Assembly (NCBI RefSeq): GCF_028767025.1
Contig: NZ_JAJQXX010000002.1
Span: 186,001-250,000, forward strand
DNA length: 64,000 bases
Reading direction: 5' to 3'
DNA from: Blautia sp. XA-2221
GTDB taxonomy: Bacteria; Bacillota; Clostridia; Lachnospirales; Lachnospiraceae
In this document: positions 28,403 to 36,649 of the stretch, one piece after another
Numbering within the stretch: the first letter of the stretch is position 1
How the letters are laid out: each line of letters begins with the position of its first letter
Translations under genes and position numbers: made by a program
The notes under the pieces: model-generated
The model's database searches: none
What the model was told of the DNA's origin: nothing
The model's input: only the letters and a program-made list of their open reading frames with translations

Positions 28403-28466
28403 AAAAACCCAGTGTTTATACGGGTTACAAGCAAATTTGTTTAATTGCTGGCAACGATTTGGCAAC
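28403..28466 (+). promoter_or_regulatory. Left end of element 1: conserved end motif, operator-like palindrome, integrase arm repeats
   Basis: CCAGTGTTTATACGGGTT starts 31 bp inside the core, as does its counterpart at 43072. A 20-bp palindrome-like site at 28426-28445 (ATTAAACAAATTTGCTTGTA on the minus strand) matches those near the regulator. TGGCAAC occurs at 28449 and 28460, in 11-bp phase. Confidence 0.72.
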
Positions 28467-28510
28467 ACTTCTGGTATCATTCATTAAATAACAGAATACT
28501 TCAATAACAG

Positions 28511-28562
28511 AAAAACCTTACTGATTTTCAGAAATGAAGCTGAAAGTCGGTAAGGTTTTTTT
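28511..28562. terminator. Bidirectional terminator after the regulator gene
   Basis: AAACCTTAC and GTAAGGTTT with extended G-U-containing stem of about 19 bp, T runs on both strands. It closes the regulator transcript and may now also end guaA transcription. Confidence 0.82.
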
Positions 28563-28579
28563 GATCTGTAAGGAAAGTA

Positions 28580-29116
28580 CTATTTGTCCGGTTTAAGCCT
28601 GTCTTTGAACGCTTCTACGAGATAGTCACTGAGTTCCTTTGAAGGCGAAACTTTGTGCCAGTGTCCGGATGTATCCAGTGCAGGATAATTATACCGCCAC
28701 TGGTCGTATTCCTCTTTGGTTATTTCTCCCTGCTCCAGACGGGCAGCCTGTTCCCGCCATGCGTGGAACATATCAAACATAGTCGAGTAAGTAGAGCCGC
28801 TGAATTTATCTAACCGCAGACATACTTCTCCGTCGATTTCTCCGACTTTCAGACCATACATATCTTCCAGAGCAAAGAGTGTGTGCATAAGACCGAGGTA
28901 ACTGTCTATATCCGGGACATCGATTGCCCGTGGGCTGACATCAAAGACGTGAGCCATTTCTTTGATGAGATCGATTTTGGGTTTTCTGGCTTCGGATTCA
29001 TATTGTGCTACACGGACATCAGAGGTCTTTCCGAGAAAGCCGAGAATTTCACCGAGCTGTTTTTGTGTCATGCCTTTTCGATTACGGAAAAAGCGGATTC
29101 GCTTGCCGATTGCCAT
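28580..29116 (-). CDS. XRE-family element regulator
   Basis: 178 residues from ATG at 29116 (GGAGG 8 nt upstream; the longer start at 29149 lacks one). N-terminal helix-turn-helix (GMTQKQLGEIL..DVRVAQYESEARKP) and a C-terminal domain with LMHTLFALEDMYGLK and EQGEITKEEYDQW, shared with the regulator of element 2. Divergent from the excisionase/integrase genes, whose promoter overlaps 20-bp operator-like sites. It probably represses excision and transfer functions. Confidence 0.85.
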   Translation of the reverse strand: MAIGKRIRFFRNRKGMTQKQLGEILGFLGKTSDVRVAQYESEARKPKIDLIKEMAHVFDVSPRAIDVPDIDSYLGLMHTLFALEDMYGLKVGEIDGEVCLRLDKFSGSTYSTMFDMFHAWREQAARLEQGEITKEEYDQWRYNYPALDTSGHWHKVSPSKELSDYLVEAFKDRLKPDK

Positions 29117-29158
29117 AATAAAACCTCCGTTGCAGTTATAGTGATACAACTATTTTGA

Positions 29159-29312
29159 CTTAAACAAATTTGTTGAATTTAGTATAGCATGAGACAATAA
29201 GAATAGCAAGGAAAAACTTAAATAAAAAAAGTTAATATTTTTCTGTAAGCCACTTGACTTAACGGAATTTATTTAGTATTATACATATAAGAATTAAACA
29301 AAAACAGTTAGG
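29159..29312 (+). promoter_or_regulatory. Element 1 control region: four operator-like 20-mers and excisionase promoter
   Basis: Sites matching a consensus (C/A)TTAA-N9-(G/T)TTnnn start at 29159 (CTTAAACAAATTTGTTGAAT), 29217, 29258 and 29293. The promoter is TTGACT (29254-29259), 17 bp, TATTAT (29277-29282), so the third site covers its spacer. This suggests repression by the adjacent XRE protein. Confidence 0.68.
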
Positions 29313-29328
29313 AAAAGGAGATGGTAGT

Positions 29329-29508
29329 ATGGCAGAAAAATCATTTATGACAGTGGAAGAAGTGGCAAAGGAATTGCGTGTGTCAAAGTCAAAAGCCTAC
29401 CAGATTGTGCGAGAACTGAATGCAGAATTACAGAAACAGGGCTATTTGACAGTGGCGGGACGTGTGAGCGCTACATTTTTTCACAAAAAGGTCTGTTACA
29501 GCGATTGA
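29329..29508 (+). CDS. Excisionase-like helix-turn-helix protein, element 1
   Basis: 59 residues, GGAG upstream of ATG 29329. TVEEVAKELRVSKSKAYQIVRELNAELQKQG aligns closely with the element 2 protein at 36650 (SAKEVAKELEVSDSYAYRLIRQLNAELEQKG). The last 18 residues differ: where element 2 has ISRKYFEERVYG, this one has VSATFFHKKVCYSD, perhaps a recombined end. Ends 18 bp before the integrase; likely directionality factor. Confidence 0.75.
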   Translation: MAEKSFMTVEEVAKELRVSKSKAYQIVRELNAELQKQGYLTVAGRVSATFFHKKVCYSD

Positions 29509-29526
29509 CGGAAAGGAGATGATGAA

Positions 29527-30627
29527 ATGGCTGTATACAAAGATAACGCTACGGGAACGTGGCGGGTAATCTATCGTTTCACGAACTGGAAAGGGGAGCG
29601 GAAGCAGACACAGAAACGTGGATTTGCTACAAAGAGAGAAGCACTAGCGTGGGAGCATGAGGTCATGCTGAAACAGGGAGCGAAACTGGATATGACGTTT
29701 GCCAGTTTCTTTGAGATTTATGAAGCTGACAAAAAGCAGCGGGTGAAAGAAAGCACATGGGAATCCAAAAGCCATGTAATCCGCACAAAAATTTTACCGT
29801 ATTTCGGGAATCGAAAGATAGCAGAGATTGAAGCAAAGGACGTTATTGCATGGCAGAATGAACTGATGGCATACCGGGACGAGAAAGGAAAGCCTTATTC
29901 AGCGGATTATCTGAAAACGATACACGCCCAACTGACAGCGATTTTCAACCATGCGGTAAACTTCTATAATCTGCCCTACAATCCGGCAAGGAGAGCAGGA
30001 ACAATGGGAAATGAGGTTCCGAAAGAAATGAACTTCTGGACGAAAGAAGAATATCTGAAATTTTCCGAAGCCATGATGGATAAGCCCCGTTCCTATTATG
30101 CCTTTGAAATGCTTTACTGGTGTGGAATCCGTTCTGGCGAGCTTCTGGCTCTTACGCCTGCTGATTTTGATTTTGAGAAACAGACGGTCACGATCAGCAA
30201 GACGTATCACCGTTCCAAAGGACGGGACATTATCACAAGCCCAAAAACGAAAAAGAGTAACCGTACAATTAAAATGCCGCCATTTCTCTGCGAAGAAATG
30301 CAGGAATATATCAAAATGCTGTATGATATTCAGCCGGACGAGAGAATGTTTACGGTCACAAAATCCTATCTCAACCACGAAATGGAGCGAGGGGCGAAGC
30401 AGGCAGGTGTAAAGAAGATACGGGTGCATGATATTCGTCACAGCGCAGTTTCTCTGTTAATTAACATGGGATTTTCTGTGCTGGCGATTGGGGAGCGCAT
30501 GGGGCATGAGGCAGAGAAAATCACCTACCGCTATGCTCACCTGTTCCCTACGGTGCAGACGCAAATGGCGGAGAAACTGGAAATGGAGAGAATGACAAAG
30601 GAGAACACAAATGGAAAGAACACTTGA
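29527..30627 (+). CDS. int: Tyrosine recombinase/integrase, Tn916 Int-like, element 1
   Basis: 366 residues: N-terminal arm-binding domain (about 1-58, with the VYKDNATGTWRVIYRFTNWKG pattern), SAM-like core-binding domain (about 62-160), catalytic domain with Arg in GIRSGELLAL, Lys in SPKTKKSNR, HDIRHS (HxxR), GHE and nucleophile Tyr in ITYRYAHLFP. It should join the core at guaA with the element ends; its arm domain presumably binds the TGGCAAC pairs. AAAGGAG precedes ATG. Confidence 0.92.
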   Translation: MAVYKDNATGTWRVIYRFTNWKGERKQTQKRGFATKREALAWEHEVMLKQGAKLDMTFASFFEIYEADKKQRVKESTWESKSHVIRTKILPYFGNRKIAEIEAKDVIAWQNELMAYRDEKGKPYSADYLKTIHAQLTAIFNHAVNFYNLPYNPARRAGTMGNEVPKEMNFWTKEEYLKFSEAMMDKPRSYYAFEMLYWCGIRSGELLALTPADFDFEKQTVTISKTYHRSKGRDIITSPKTKKSNRTIKMPPFLCEEMQEYIKMLYDIQPDERMFTVTKSYLNHEMERGAKQAGVKKIRVHDIRHSAVSLLINMGFSVLAIGERMGHEAEKITYRYAHLFPTVQTQMAEKLEMERMTKENTNGKNT

Positions 30628-30934
30628 TTACAAAGGGCGATGGCGCAATCATACAGTAGCGTTCCGGGTATCGGACGAGGAAGCAAAGCTGATTAACGAT
30701 TTGGTTGCACTGTCCGGTTTGACAAAGCAGGATTATATCACAAGGCGTCTGCTGTGCCGGGACGTAGTAGTACAGGGTAATCCGAGGGTGTATAAGGCTC
30801 TGAAAAATCAGATGGCTGCTATCTATGAAGAATTAAAGCGGCTGAAAACATTAAGACCTGACAATGATGAGCTGCTCTACACGCTGCAGGTAATCGCAAT
30901 CACATTATACGGTTTGAAAGGAGAAGATGAATGA
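30611..30934 (+). CDS. Ribbon-helix-helix mobilization accessory protein (MobC-like), element 1
   Basis: 107 residues overlapping the integrase end by 17 bp. VAFRVSDEEAKLINDLVALSGLTKQDYITRRLL is a ribbon-helix-helix pattern, followed by a helical tail. Related to the protein at 37931 in element 2. Such proteins help relaxases open oriT. An ATGA overlap couples it to the helicase gene. Confidence 0.72.
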   Translation: MERTLDYKGRWRNHTVAFRVSDEEAKLINDLVALSGLTKQDYITRRLLCRDVVVQGNPRVYKALKNQMAAIYEELKRLKTLRPDNDELLYTLQVIAITLYGLKGEDE

Positions 30935-32061
30935 CAGAAAAAATGAAAACGACTGCTCCCGTATCATCTGTTGGCGCAGATGGGGCGCAGCCGAATATAA
31001 AAAAACACAATGAAATTATAGCAAATGAAACAGCACAAATCAATCTGCAAGCCGCACAAAACCTGGAGAAATCCGGGAACGGCAGGCTTCAGACCATTTC
31101 CATGACGGAACTGTATGATACGGTCTACCCACCGAGAACACCCATTGTAGAAGGATTCCTTTATGGTGGTACTTATCTCTTTGTAGGGGCACCGAAAGTA
31201 GGAAAATCATTTTTTATGGGGCAGCTTGCCTACCATGTGGCAATGGGGATCTCTTTATGGGATTATCCCGTCCGAAAAGGGACGGTGTTGTATCTGGCGT
31301 TGGAAGACGATTACGCAAGGCTTCAGCGGCGGCTCTCCGGCATGTTTGGTGTGGAATGTGCGGATAATCTGTATTTTGCGACACAGGCAAAAACCTTGAA
31401 TGAGGGCTTAGACAGGCAATTAGAGGAATTCCTGAAAGAACATACTGACGCAAGGCTGATTATCATTGACACGCTCCAGAAAGTACGTGAGGTCGGCGGG
31501 GACAGGTACAGCTATTCCAGCGATTATGAGATTGTGACAAAGCTAAAATCTTTCAGCGACAAATACGGTATCTGCCTGTTAGTGGTACATCATACACGTA
31601 AGCTGGAATCTGAGGATAGCTTTGAGATGATCTCCGGCACAAACGGGCTTCTTGGAGCGGCAGATGGGGCGTTCATTATGCACAAGAAAAAGCGTACTGA
31701 CAATCTCGCAGTGCTGGATGTTGTGGGACGTGACCAGCCGGATCAGGAACTGACCATAGAGTTTGACCGGGAGCATTGTGTCTGGAAATTTAAGAAGGCA
31801 GAGACGGAGTTGTGGAAACAGCCGCCGAATCCATTGCTGGAAGCAATCAACAACTTTCTGACAGAAGACAAGCCGGAATGGGAGGGAACAGCAACGGAAC
31901 TTGCAGGTCAGCTGACAGATATACAGATACAGGCGAATGTCTTGTCCAGAAAGCTGAATGTAGCTAACAGCCAACTGCTCAACGATTATGGGATTTTTTA
32001 TAATAACAAGCGGGGGCATGAAAGGAAAATTATTCTTAAACGGCTTGAGTCGAAAGAGTAA
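30931..32061 (+). CDS. RecA-fold AAA ATPase, RepA-like helicase, element 1
   Basis: 376 residues. Walker A is GAPKVGKSF (about 88-96), ALEDDYARLQRRL follows the second strand, and Walker B is ARLIIIDTLQKVRE. The pattern is that of hexameric RepA/KaiC-like helicases (AAA_25) common in Firmicute mobilizable elements. Likely unwinds element DNA during transfer or replication. The C-terminal 80 residues look like a helix-turn-helix unit. Confidence 0.82.
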   Translation: MTEKMKTTAPVSSVGADGAQPNIKKHNEIIANETAQINLQAAQNLEKSGNGRLQTISMTELYDTVYPPRTPIVEGFLYGGTYLFVGAPKVGKSFFMGQLAYHVAMGISLWDYPVRKGTVLYLALEDDYARLQRRLSGMFGVECADNLYFATQAKTLNEGLDRQLEEFLKEHTDARLIIIDTLQKVREVGGDRYSYSSDYEIVTKLKSFSDKYGICLLVVHHTRKLESEDSFEMISGTNGLLGAADGAFIMHKKKRTDNLAVLDVVGRDQPDQELTIEFDREHCVWKFKKAETELWKQPPNPLLEAINNFLTEDKPEWEGTATELAGQLTDIQIQANVLSRKLNVANSQLLNDYGIFYNNKRGHERKIILKRLESKE

Positions 32062-32159
32062 AAGCGACGATATGCGACGGTTGCGACGGTATTTTTTATA
32101 GCAGGTTGGTATGGAAAATATCGACGCTACCGACGCAAACCGACGCAGAAAGGATTACT

Positions 32160-32393
32160 ATGAAGAATGTGCAGATTTCTCATGAATTATTTGTATCTCT
32201 GCTCCGCTATCATTTGATAGAAGATGACAGATGCCTGAATGAAATCCGGCAGGGATTGGAACAGAAACTGGATTCTCTGGTGCGGCATGAATTATATACG
32301 AAATATAAGACTGCACCCACTCAGGAAGAACAGGAAAAAGCCAGATGGGAATATCTGGAAAAACGTGGAGTGCCGGACAGCTTTCGCTGGTAG
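32160..32393 (+). CDS. Small conserved mobile-element protein (77 aa), element 1
   Basis: Starts at ATG 32160 after AAAGGA. It matches the 77-residue protein at 39509 nearly end to end (LVRHELYTKYKTAP and EEQEKAR in both). Acidic and helical, no known domain; kept at the same place in both elements, between helicase and oriT, so probably part of transfer or replication. Confidence 0.75.
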   Translation: MKNVQISHELFVSLLRYHLIEDDRCLNEIRQGLEQKLDSLVRHELYTKYKTAPTQEEQEKARWEYLEKRGVPDSFRW

Positions 32394-32413
32394 TTTCCTT
32401 TGAAGATAGCAGA

Positions 32414-32434
32414 CAGGAGCGTGGCACGCTCCTG
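32414..32434. repeat. Perfect inverted repeat shared with element 2
   Basis: 21 bp, palindromic around the central base: CAGGAGCGTG on the left, CACGCTCCTG on the right. Element 2 has the same at 39765-39785 with one mismatch. Confidence 0.72.
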
Positions 32435-32465
32435 TAATAGCAGACAACGAGAAAGGTGTGATTTG

Positions 32466-32705
32466 ATGATAGTTCAGCCAGAATGGGGAACCCGAAATGT
32501 GAACAGATTTTTTTACGAAAGTGAAGCCAGGAAGATTGCCGCACTCAATGAAATCTTCGGAGAAGTGGAACTGACAACGGCAGAAATGCGGACGCTGGTA
32601 TGGCTTGCGGGATGGGAGGAAAGCACGGTAGCAACTCTGGTATCCGCAATCCGAAAAGCTATGGCGGCGGAAGAAAAGCGGCGGGAACAGCCGCTCCGTC
32701 CGTAG
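32466..32705 (+). CDS. Unrecognised 79-aa protein, element 1 only
   Basis: ATG 32466 is chosen over 32400 because AAGGTG lies upstream and the earlier codons overlap the inverted repeat. Helical, with TAEMRTLVWLAGWEESTVATLVSAIRKA in the middle. The matching position in element 2 has no frame. Function unknown. Confidence 0.65.
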   Translation: MIVQPEWGTRNVNRFFYESEARKIAALNEIFGEVELTTAEMRTLVWLAGWEESTVATLVSAIRKAMAAEEKRREQPLRP

Positions 32706-32715
32706 GACGGACAAG

Positions 32716-32800
32716 CCCCCGGCAGGGCGCAAAGGCAGCTTTTGATGGACGGAACGGCTGTCAAAAGTGCTTTTGCGTTACTTTCGGCGAAAGTAACAAA
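32716..32800 (+). other. Probable oriT of element 1
   Basis: Noncoding block directly before the relaxase, conserved with 39851-39932: CCCGGCAGGGCGCAA, then CTTTTGATGGACG, then AAAGTGCTTTTGC and a 9-bp stem with 3-nt loop at 32777-32797. In element 2 the loop-closing C-G pair is T-A, a compensatory change. Placement before a MobV relaxase fits oriT; the nick site is not identified. Confidence 0.65.
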
Positions 32801-32856
32801 GTCTGTGCGCCGTATCCGGCGCTGATTACTGCCCGAAAAGGGAGAGAGGAGAGTTA

Positions 32857-34170
32857 TTGAAGAGAACGATCAGTTTTATGACAGGGAAAGGCTCTGTCAA
32901 CCATAATAGCAGAAAATTCCATGCGAAGAATACAGATCCAGAGAGAAGTTATCTGAATGTGGAATACTGCAACGAAAATATCAAAGACGTTTATCATGAA
33001 TTGTTCGATGAAGCGTTAGTCCGTTATAATGAGAAACAGACAAGGAATGACCGCCGGATTGACGATTATTATGAAAAAATCCGTTCAGGGAAACAGGAGA
33101 AGCCGTTCCATGAAATTATCCTACAGATTGGCGACAGGGAGACAATGGGAGCGGAAACAGAAGAAGGACGGCTGGCGGCAAAGATACTGGATGAATATAT
33201 GCAGGATTTTCAGAGAAGAAACCCTACATTAAGGGTGTTTTCGGCTCATCTCCATATGGATGAGGCGACGCCCCATCTGCATATAGATTTTGTACCGTAC
33301 ACGACAGGAAGCAAGCGGGGGCTTGATACAAGAGTATCGCTGAAACAGGCATTAACGGCTCTTGGATTTAAAGGAGGCACCAGACAGGAAACAGAATTAA
33401 ATCAGTGGGTGGCGGATGAGAAACAGCAGCTTGCCTCAATTATGCTGGAACATGGAATTGAGTGGGAACAGAAAGGCACCCATGAAAAGCATTTGTCCTT
33501 GTTGGATTTTGAAAAAAAGGAGAGGGCAAAGGAAGTTTCTATGCTTGAAAAACAGAAATCAGAGTTGGAAGAGCATAATGCCATCATGCAGGAAGTCAAC
33601 GAAAAATATCTTGATCAGTTGGAGAGGGTTGAGAAGGATATATTTTCAGCACAGGAAAGCCGGAAAGAGGTTGATAAGCAGGCAGAACAGGCAAAGAAAA
33701 AGGCAGCGCAATATGAGAAAAAGCTGACGGAGATTGCCCCTATGGTAAAAGAGATGGAGATGTTTGCAGAGAAATATTCTGCTGATCCAGAAGAGGTACT
33801 GCCAGAGGCAGGAACGTTGGAAACGGGAAAATCTTACCGTGAGAAAAAGGCAAAGCCGCTGATAAAGAAGATTGTGACGGTGTTGCGATCAGTTTATCGG
33901 GCTTATCTGGATCTTTCCAGAAGATTCGGCAATCTGCAAAGATCATATGAGAGGGCGTGGGACAAGGTTAATTCTCTTACTGCCCGTGTAGAGGAACTTT
34001 GGAATGAGAATAGAACATTGAAGGAAAGAATGGGAGATTTTAATCGGGTAGAACGGGCTTTGGGACGAGATACAGTTGCAACCATTGTTCTAAGAGAAAA
34101 AAGGCTGGAAGAAGAACAAAGAGTGCAGAGACGAAAACAAAAAAGAAAGATGGATAGGGATGCAAGATAA
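32857..34170 (+). CDS. mobV: MobV/Pre family relaxase, element 1
   Basis: 437 residues from TTG 32857 (GAGGAG upstream; element 2 also uses TTG). The N-terminal relaxase domain carries the metal-binding HLHMDEATPHLHIDF (HxDx4HxH, about 129-143) and the opening RTISFMTGKGSVNHNSRKFHA. The C-terminal 230 residues are a Glu/Lys-rich coiled coil. It should nick oriT and lead the strand into a recipient using another element's secretion system. Confidence 0.9.
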   Translation: MKRTISFMTGKGSVNHNSRKFHAKNTDPERSYLNVEYCNENIKDVYHELFDEALVRYNEKQTRNDRRIDDYYEKIRSGKQEKPFHEIILQIGDRETMGAETEEGRLAAKILDEYMQDFQRRNPTLRVFSAHLHMDEATPHLHIDFVPYTTGSKRGLDTRVSLKQALTALGFKGGTRQETELNQWVADEKQQLASIMLEHGIEWEQKGTHEKHLSLLDFEKKERAKEVSMLEKQKSELEEHNAIMQEVNEKYLDQLERVEKDIFSAQESRKEVDKQAEQAKKKAAQYEKKLTEIAPMVKEMEMFAEKYSADPEEVLPEAGTLETGKSYREKKAKPLIKKIVTVLRSVYRAYLDLSRRFGNLQRSYERAWDKVNSLTARVEELWNENRTLKERMGDFNRVERALGRDTVATIVLREKRLEEEQRVQRRKQKRKMDRDAR

Positions 34171-34190
34171 TGAAAGCAACTATAAAATAC

Positions 34191-34222
34191 AAAGGGAACG
34201 GATTAAAACCGCTCCCTTTTTC
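34191..34222 (+). terminator. Terminator after relaxase, element 1
   Basis: AAAGGGA-CGG and CCG-TCCCTTT form a stem around a short loop, with T5 following. It separates the mobilization genes from cargo. Confidence 0.82.
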
Positions 34223-34284
34223 CATTATTATAATACCACAAAATTGCTCTGAAAACAAGACTACCAATGTCTCAAGGACGGTGC

Positions 34285-34290
34285 TATAAT
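34285..34290 (+). promoter_or_regulatory. Cargo promoter -10, element 1
   Basis: Extended -10 TGCTATAAT about 35 nt before the cargo gene; no good -35 box. Confidence 0.45.
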
Positions 34291-34324
34291 CTCTTTCCAA
34301 ATACGAAGATGGGGAGGGGTTCTT

Positions 34325-34858
34325 TTGGACAAGGACTGGATGGTTTTATTAAAGGGACAAAATCAACTGAGCAATGTGATTAAAACAAACGAGACAACCG
34401 AACAGTTTGGACTTTCCTTAACAGAGGAAGACGCTAAATTGATTTTAGCGGAACGGAAAAACGCACTGGCGGAACAAAAAAGAATTGAGTTTGGTGAAGG
34501 AATTGCGACAAAAATCATTTATGAATTTTGCGATTCTGAGTACATTCATCAAAGCAATTATGTGGAAACAATTATTCGATTGCAGGAAATATTTTATCTA
34601 TATAAAAATGAAATGCATGATGAAATTACAGATGATGAACTTCTCCATTTAATGAAAGAACAGTTTGAAAATATATGCTTTGGCGATTTGGATTATTTAG
34701 AGAGTACCTGCCTTGCTAATTTTGCAGAAGCAATCCGGGCTGGTTACGATGGATATAAAGGTTCAGACGGTTATGGAGAATATTCAAAATTTGATGATGT
34801 AAAGAGATGGGATTATGATTTATATCTGGAAGCATTGAAAGAACTCTGTTGGAGGTGA
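34325..34858 (+). CDS. Cargo protein of element 1, DUF6323-like (tentative)
   Basis: 177 residues from TTG 34325, 5 nt after GGGAGGGG. Acidic, soluble, with TNETTEQFGLSLTEEDAKLILAERKNAL near the start. From memory it resembles DUF6323, found beside DUF6179 proteins; I cannot confirm this. It ends 5 nt before the next gene, so the two probably act together. AT-richer than flanking chromosomal genes. Confidence 0.68.
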   Translation: MDKDWMVLLKGQNQLSNVIKTNETTEQFGLSLTEEDAKLILAERKNALAEQKRIEFGEGIATKIIYEFCDSEYIHQSNYVETIIRLQEIFYLYKNEMHDEITDDELLHLMKEQFENICFGDLDYLESTCLANFAEAIRAGYDGYKGSDGYGEYSKFDDVKRWDYDLYLEALKELCWR

Positions 34859-34863
34859 AACTG

Positions 34864-35697
34864 ATGGACTATGAAATGGAAGAATTAGTGCCGATTGTGG
34901 GCAAGTTGGCTGAGAAATATACAGCACATGAAAGCACATCCATAACATACGAAAAAGCGGAACAGCTTATGGGAGCTGTCTTATATTGCATTCACGAATT
35001 GCGGGAAATAAGTGAAAATGCTCCGTCCTTAAATGAAAAAATACCAGCTCAGAGAGCGTATGAAATAGGTGCGGAATATGTTAAGAAAAAGACAGAAAAA
35101 GCGCTGGATTTATACAACAGGATTCTGCCCGAATTTTGCCACTATGAAAACAAATGCCTGCATGATACTTTTGTTAAAGGGATACCAGAATTTTTTAAGT
35201 GGTACGACATTCGATTTGAACCACAAAATACGATTGTATCTCTTGATTATCCGTTAATGAAAGATATTTCAGAGTATACAGGAATCGACAAGATTTTTGA
35301 ATTTATCAAATCTATCGGTTTAGAACAGAAATTTTTGAAATTATTTCCTGAGGGTTATGTTATAAATGTCTTGTCAAAGGATAACGGAAATTGGAAGGAA
35401 TCAATGGATAATATATGTGAAACAGTTTTTATTCATGTAATAGGACATATAATACTGGGAAAATCATTGACGGTAATTGAGTTGGAGGAAGACGATTATT
35501 CTTATATGCAGAAGGTGTTTGAACAGACAACTTTGGAGGAGATGAAAAAACAGTTGGCGACTGCGCTTGATGTTTTCGTAAAAAATTACTATGAAAATGA
35601 CGGGGAACTTTTGAATTATCTTTCAGGTGCTATCGGTAGTATCGTTGTCCGTTTGAAAAACGCTGCTGATAATAAAGTGCTTGCCAATATAATTTAG
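34864..35697 (+). CDS. Cargo protein of element 1, DUF6179-like (tentative)
   Basis: 277 residues from ATG 34864 (GGAGGTG upstream). Soluble and helical; ESTSITYEKAEQLMGAVLYCIHEL near the N-terminus and FVKNYYENDGELLNYLSGAIGSIV near the end. I recall DUF6179 as the usual partner of DUF6323. Paired with the preceding gene behind its own promoter; no catalytic motif seen. Possible accessory or defence cargo. Confidence 0.65.
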   Translation: MDYEMEELVPIVGKLAEKYTAHESTSITYEKAEQLMGAVLYCIHELREISENAPSLNEKIPAQRAYEIGAEYVKKKTEKALDLYNRILPEFCHYENKCLHDTFVKGIPEFFKWYDIRFEPQNTIVSLDYPLMKDISEYTGIDKIFEFIKSIGLEQKFLKLFPEGYVINVLSKDNGNWKESMDNICETVFIHVIGHIILGKSLTVIELEEDDYSYMQKVFEQTTLEEMKKQLATALDVFVKNYYENDGELLNYLSGAIGSIVVRLKNAADNKVLANII

Positions 35698-35800
35698 CAT
35701 ATCGGTTTACCAATATATTTGCCGCTCCGAAAAAGAAATTTTACTGTGCGACATTCAAAAATAGGTTGTCAATCCTTGCGGATTTGTTATAATAAGGGCG

Positions 35801-35933
35801 TGGCAACATTTTGGCAACGGAAAATCAGCAAGCCAGAATAATTGATGTAATTGAAGTAAAAGACGGCGTGGATTTGCATAAAACTTAAACAAATATAGTT
35901 AAGAATAACAAAGGACACGCCGAGTTTGAATAA
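35801..35933 (+). other. Right end of element 1 and core B (junction with element 2)
   Basis: TGGCAAC at 35801 and 35812 (11-bp phase; 121 and 110 bp before the core), operator-like CTTAAACAAATATAGTTAAG at 35884-35903, then core GAGTTTGAATAA at 35922-35933. Core B is the most diverged of the four. Confidence 0.72.
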
Positions 35934-35939
35934 TATATT

Positions 35940-35982
35940 AGAGCCAAGAAATGCCTATTTTACGGGCTTTCTTGGCTCTTTC
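35940..35982. terminator. Terminator at left end of element 2
   Basis: AGAGCCAAGAAA and TTTCTTGGCTCT form a 12-bp stem, with T-rich flank. It takes the place of the end motif of elements 1 and 3 (ACGGG at the same distance) and would end the regulator transcript. Confidence 0.82.
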
Positions 35983-35991
35983 TATGTCCGT

Positions 35992-36009
35992 TGACAATCA
36001 AATGACAAT
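35992..36009 (+). other. Left integrase arm repeats, element 2
   Basis: TGACAAT at 35992 and 36003, 11-bp phase, 70 bp inside core B. Confidence 0.7.
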
Positions 36010-36041
36010 ACTTTTTTAATATTATTGTAAATAATTTCTTC

Positions 36042-36473
36042 TTATTTAGCTGGGAATTGACTCTTCCAGTCTAAATATTCTTTTTCTGTAATCTCTTCAT
36101 TTCTGAATTTCTGGTACATATCAGCCCATGTTCCAATATGATCCAGCATATTTAAAGAATCATGTCCTTTGTCTTTAAACATGAGTTGTGGTACGCCGGA
36201 CTCATCTCGGTAGGCGTGCAGACCATATTGATCCTCTAAAGCAAATAATGCGTGCATGACACTAACATAAGTATCAAAGTTTGGATCAGACATGGCGTAT
36301 GGACTGATCTTTAATGAGTTTGCTATTTTTTCTAATTGTTCTGATGATGGAAAACGATTCCCAAGTTCATAATTTCTAATTGCCGATTCGCTTAATCCGG
36401 ACATGATTGCCAATTCTTTCTGTGTATATCCTTGATCGATCCGGAATTTTCTTATTTTCTCACCTACTGTCAT
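36042..36473 (-). CDS. XRE-family element regulator, element 2
   Basis: 143 residues. Helix-turn-helix GYTQKELAIMSGLSESAIRNYELGNRFP, then a C-terminal domain with VMHALFALEDQYGLH and RNEEITEKEYLDWKSQFP, as in the element 1 regulator. GGAG precedes its ATG. Divergent from the excisionase gene across a region with three GTTCA/TGAAC palindromes. Likely represses the element's recombination genes. Confidence 0.85.
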   Translation of the reverse strand: MTVGEKIRKFRIDQGYTQKELAIMSGLSESAIRNYELGNRFPSSEQLEKIANSLKISPYAMSDPNFDTYVSVMHALFALEDQYGLHAYRDESGVPQLMFKDKGHDSLNMLDHIGTWADMYQKFRNEEITEKEYLDWKSQFPAK

Positions 36474-36521
36474 AAGAAAACACTCCTTTGCTGATTGTTA
36501 CTTAAAAGTATAGCATAAACA

Positions 36522-36625
36522 GTTCAAAAATGAAATATAAAAATAAACCGTTCATTTTTGAAATTATTCTATTGACAGTACGGAAATGAAATGTTATGAT
36601 GCGTATACACCGTTCAATAATGAAC
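36522..36625 (+). promoter_or_regulatory. Element 2 control region: operators and excisionase promoter
   Basis: GTTCAAAAATGAAA (36522), GTTCATTTTTGAAA (36550) and GTTCAATAATGAAC (36612) are 14-bp palindromic sites. Promoter TTGACA (36572-36577), 17 bp, TATGAT (36595-36600) lies between the second and third, so binding would block it. Confidence 0.75.
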
Positions 36626-36649
36626 TGAAAGAAGAAAGGAGGGATATAG

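Larger units (their letters stand above)
28378..35933 (+). mobile_element. Integrative mobilizable element 1 (MobV relaxase, tyrosine integrase), inserted at guaA 3' end
   Basis: 7.5 kb between core sites GAATTCGAGTGA (28378) and GAGTTTGAATAA (35922). Gene order: regulator (minus), excisionase-like protein, integrase, ribbon-helix-helix protein, helicase, 77-residue protein, short protein, oriT-like block, relaxase, two cargo genes. No type IV secretion genes, so transfer would need a helper. Arm repeats TGGCAAC-N4-TGGCAAC lie 71 bp inside the left core and 121 bp inside the right core. Confidence 0.85.
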
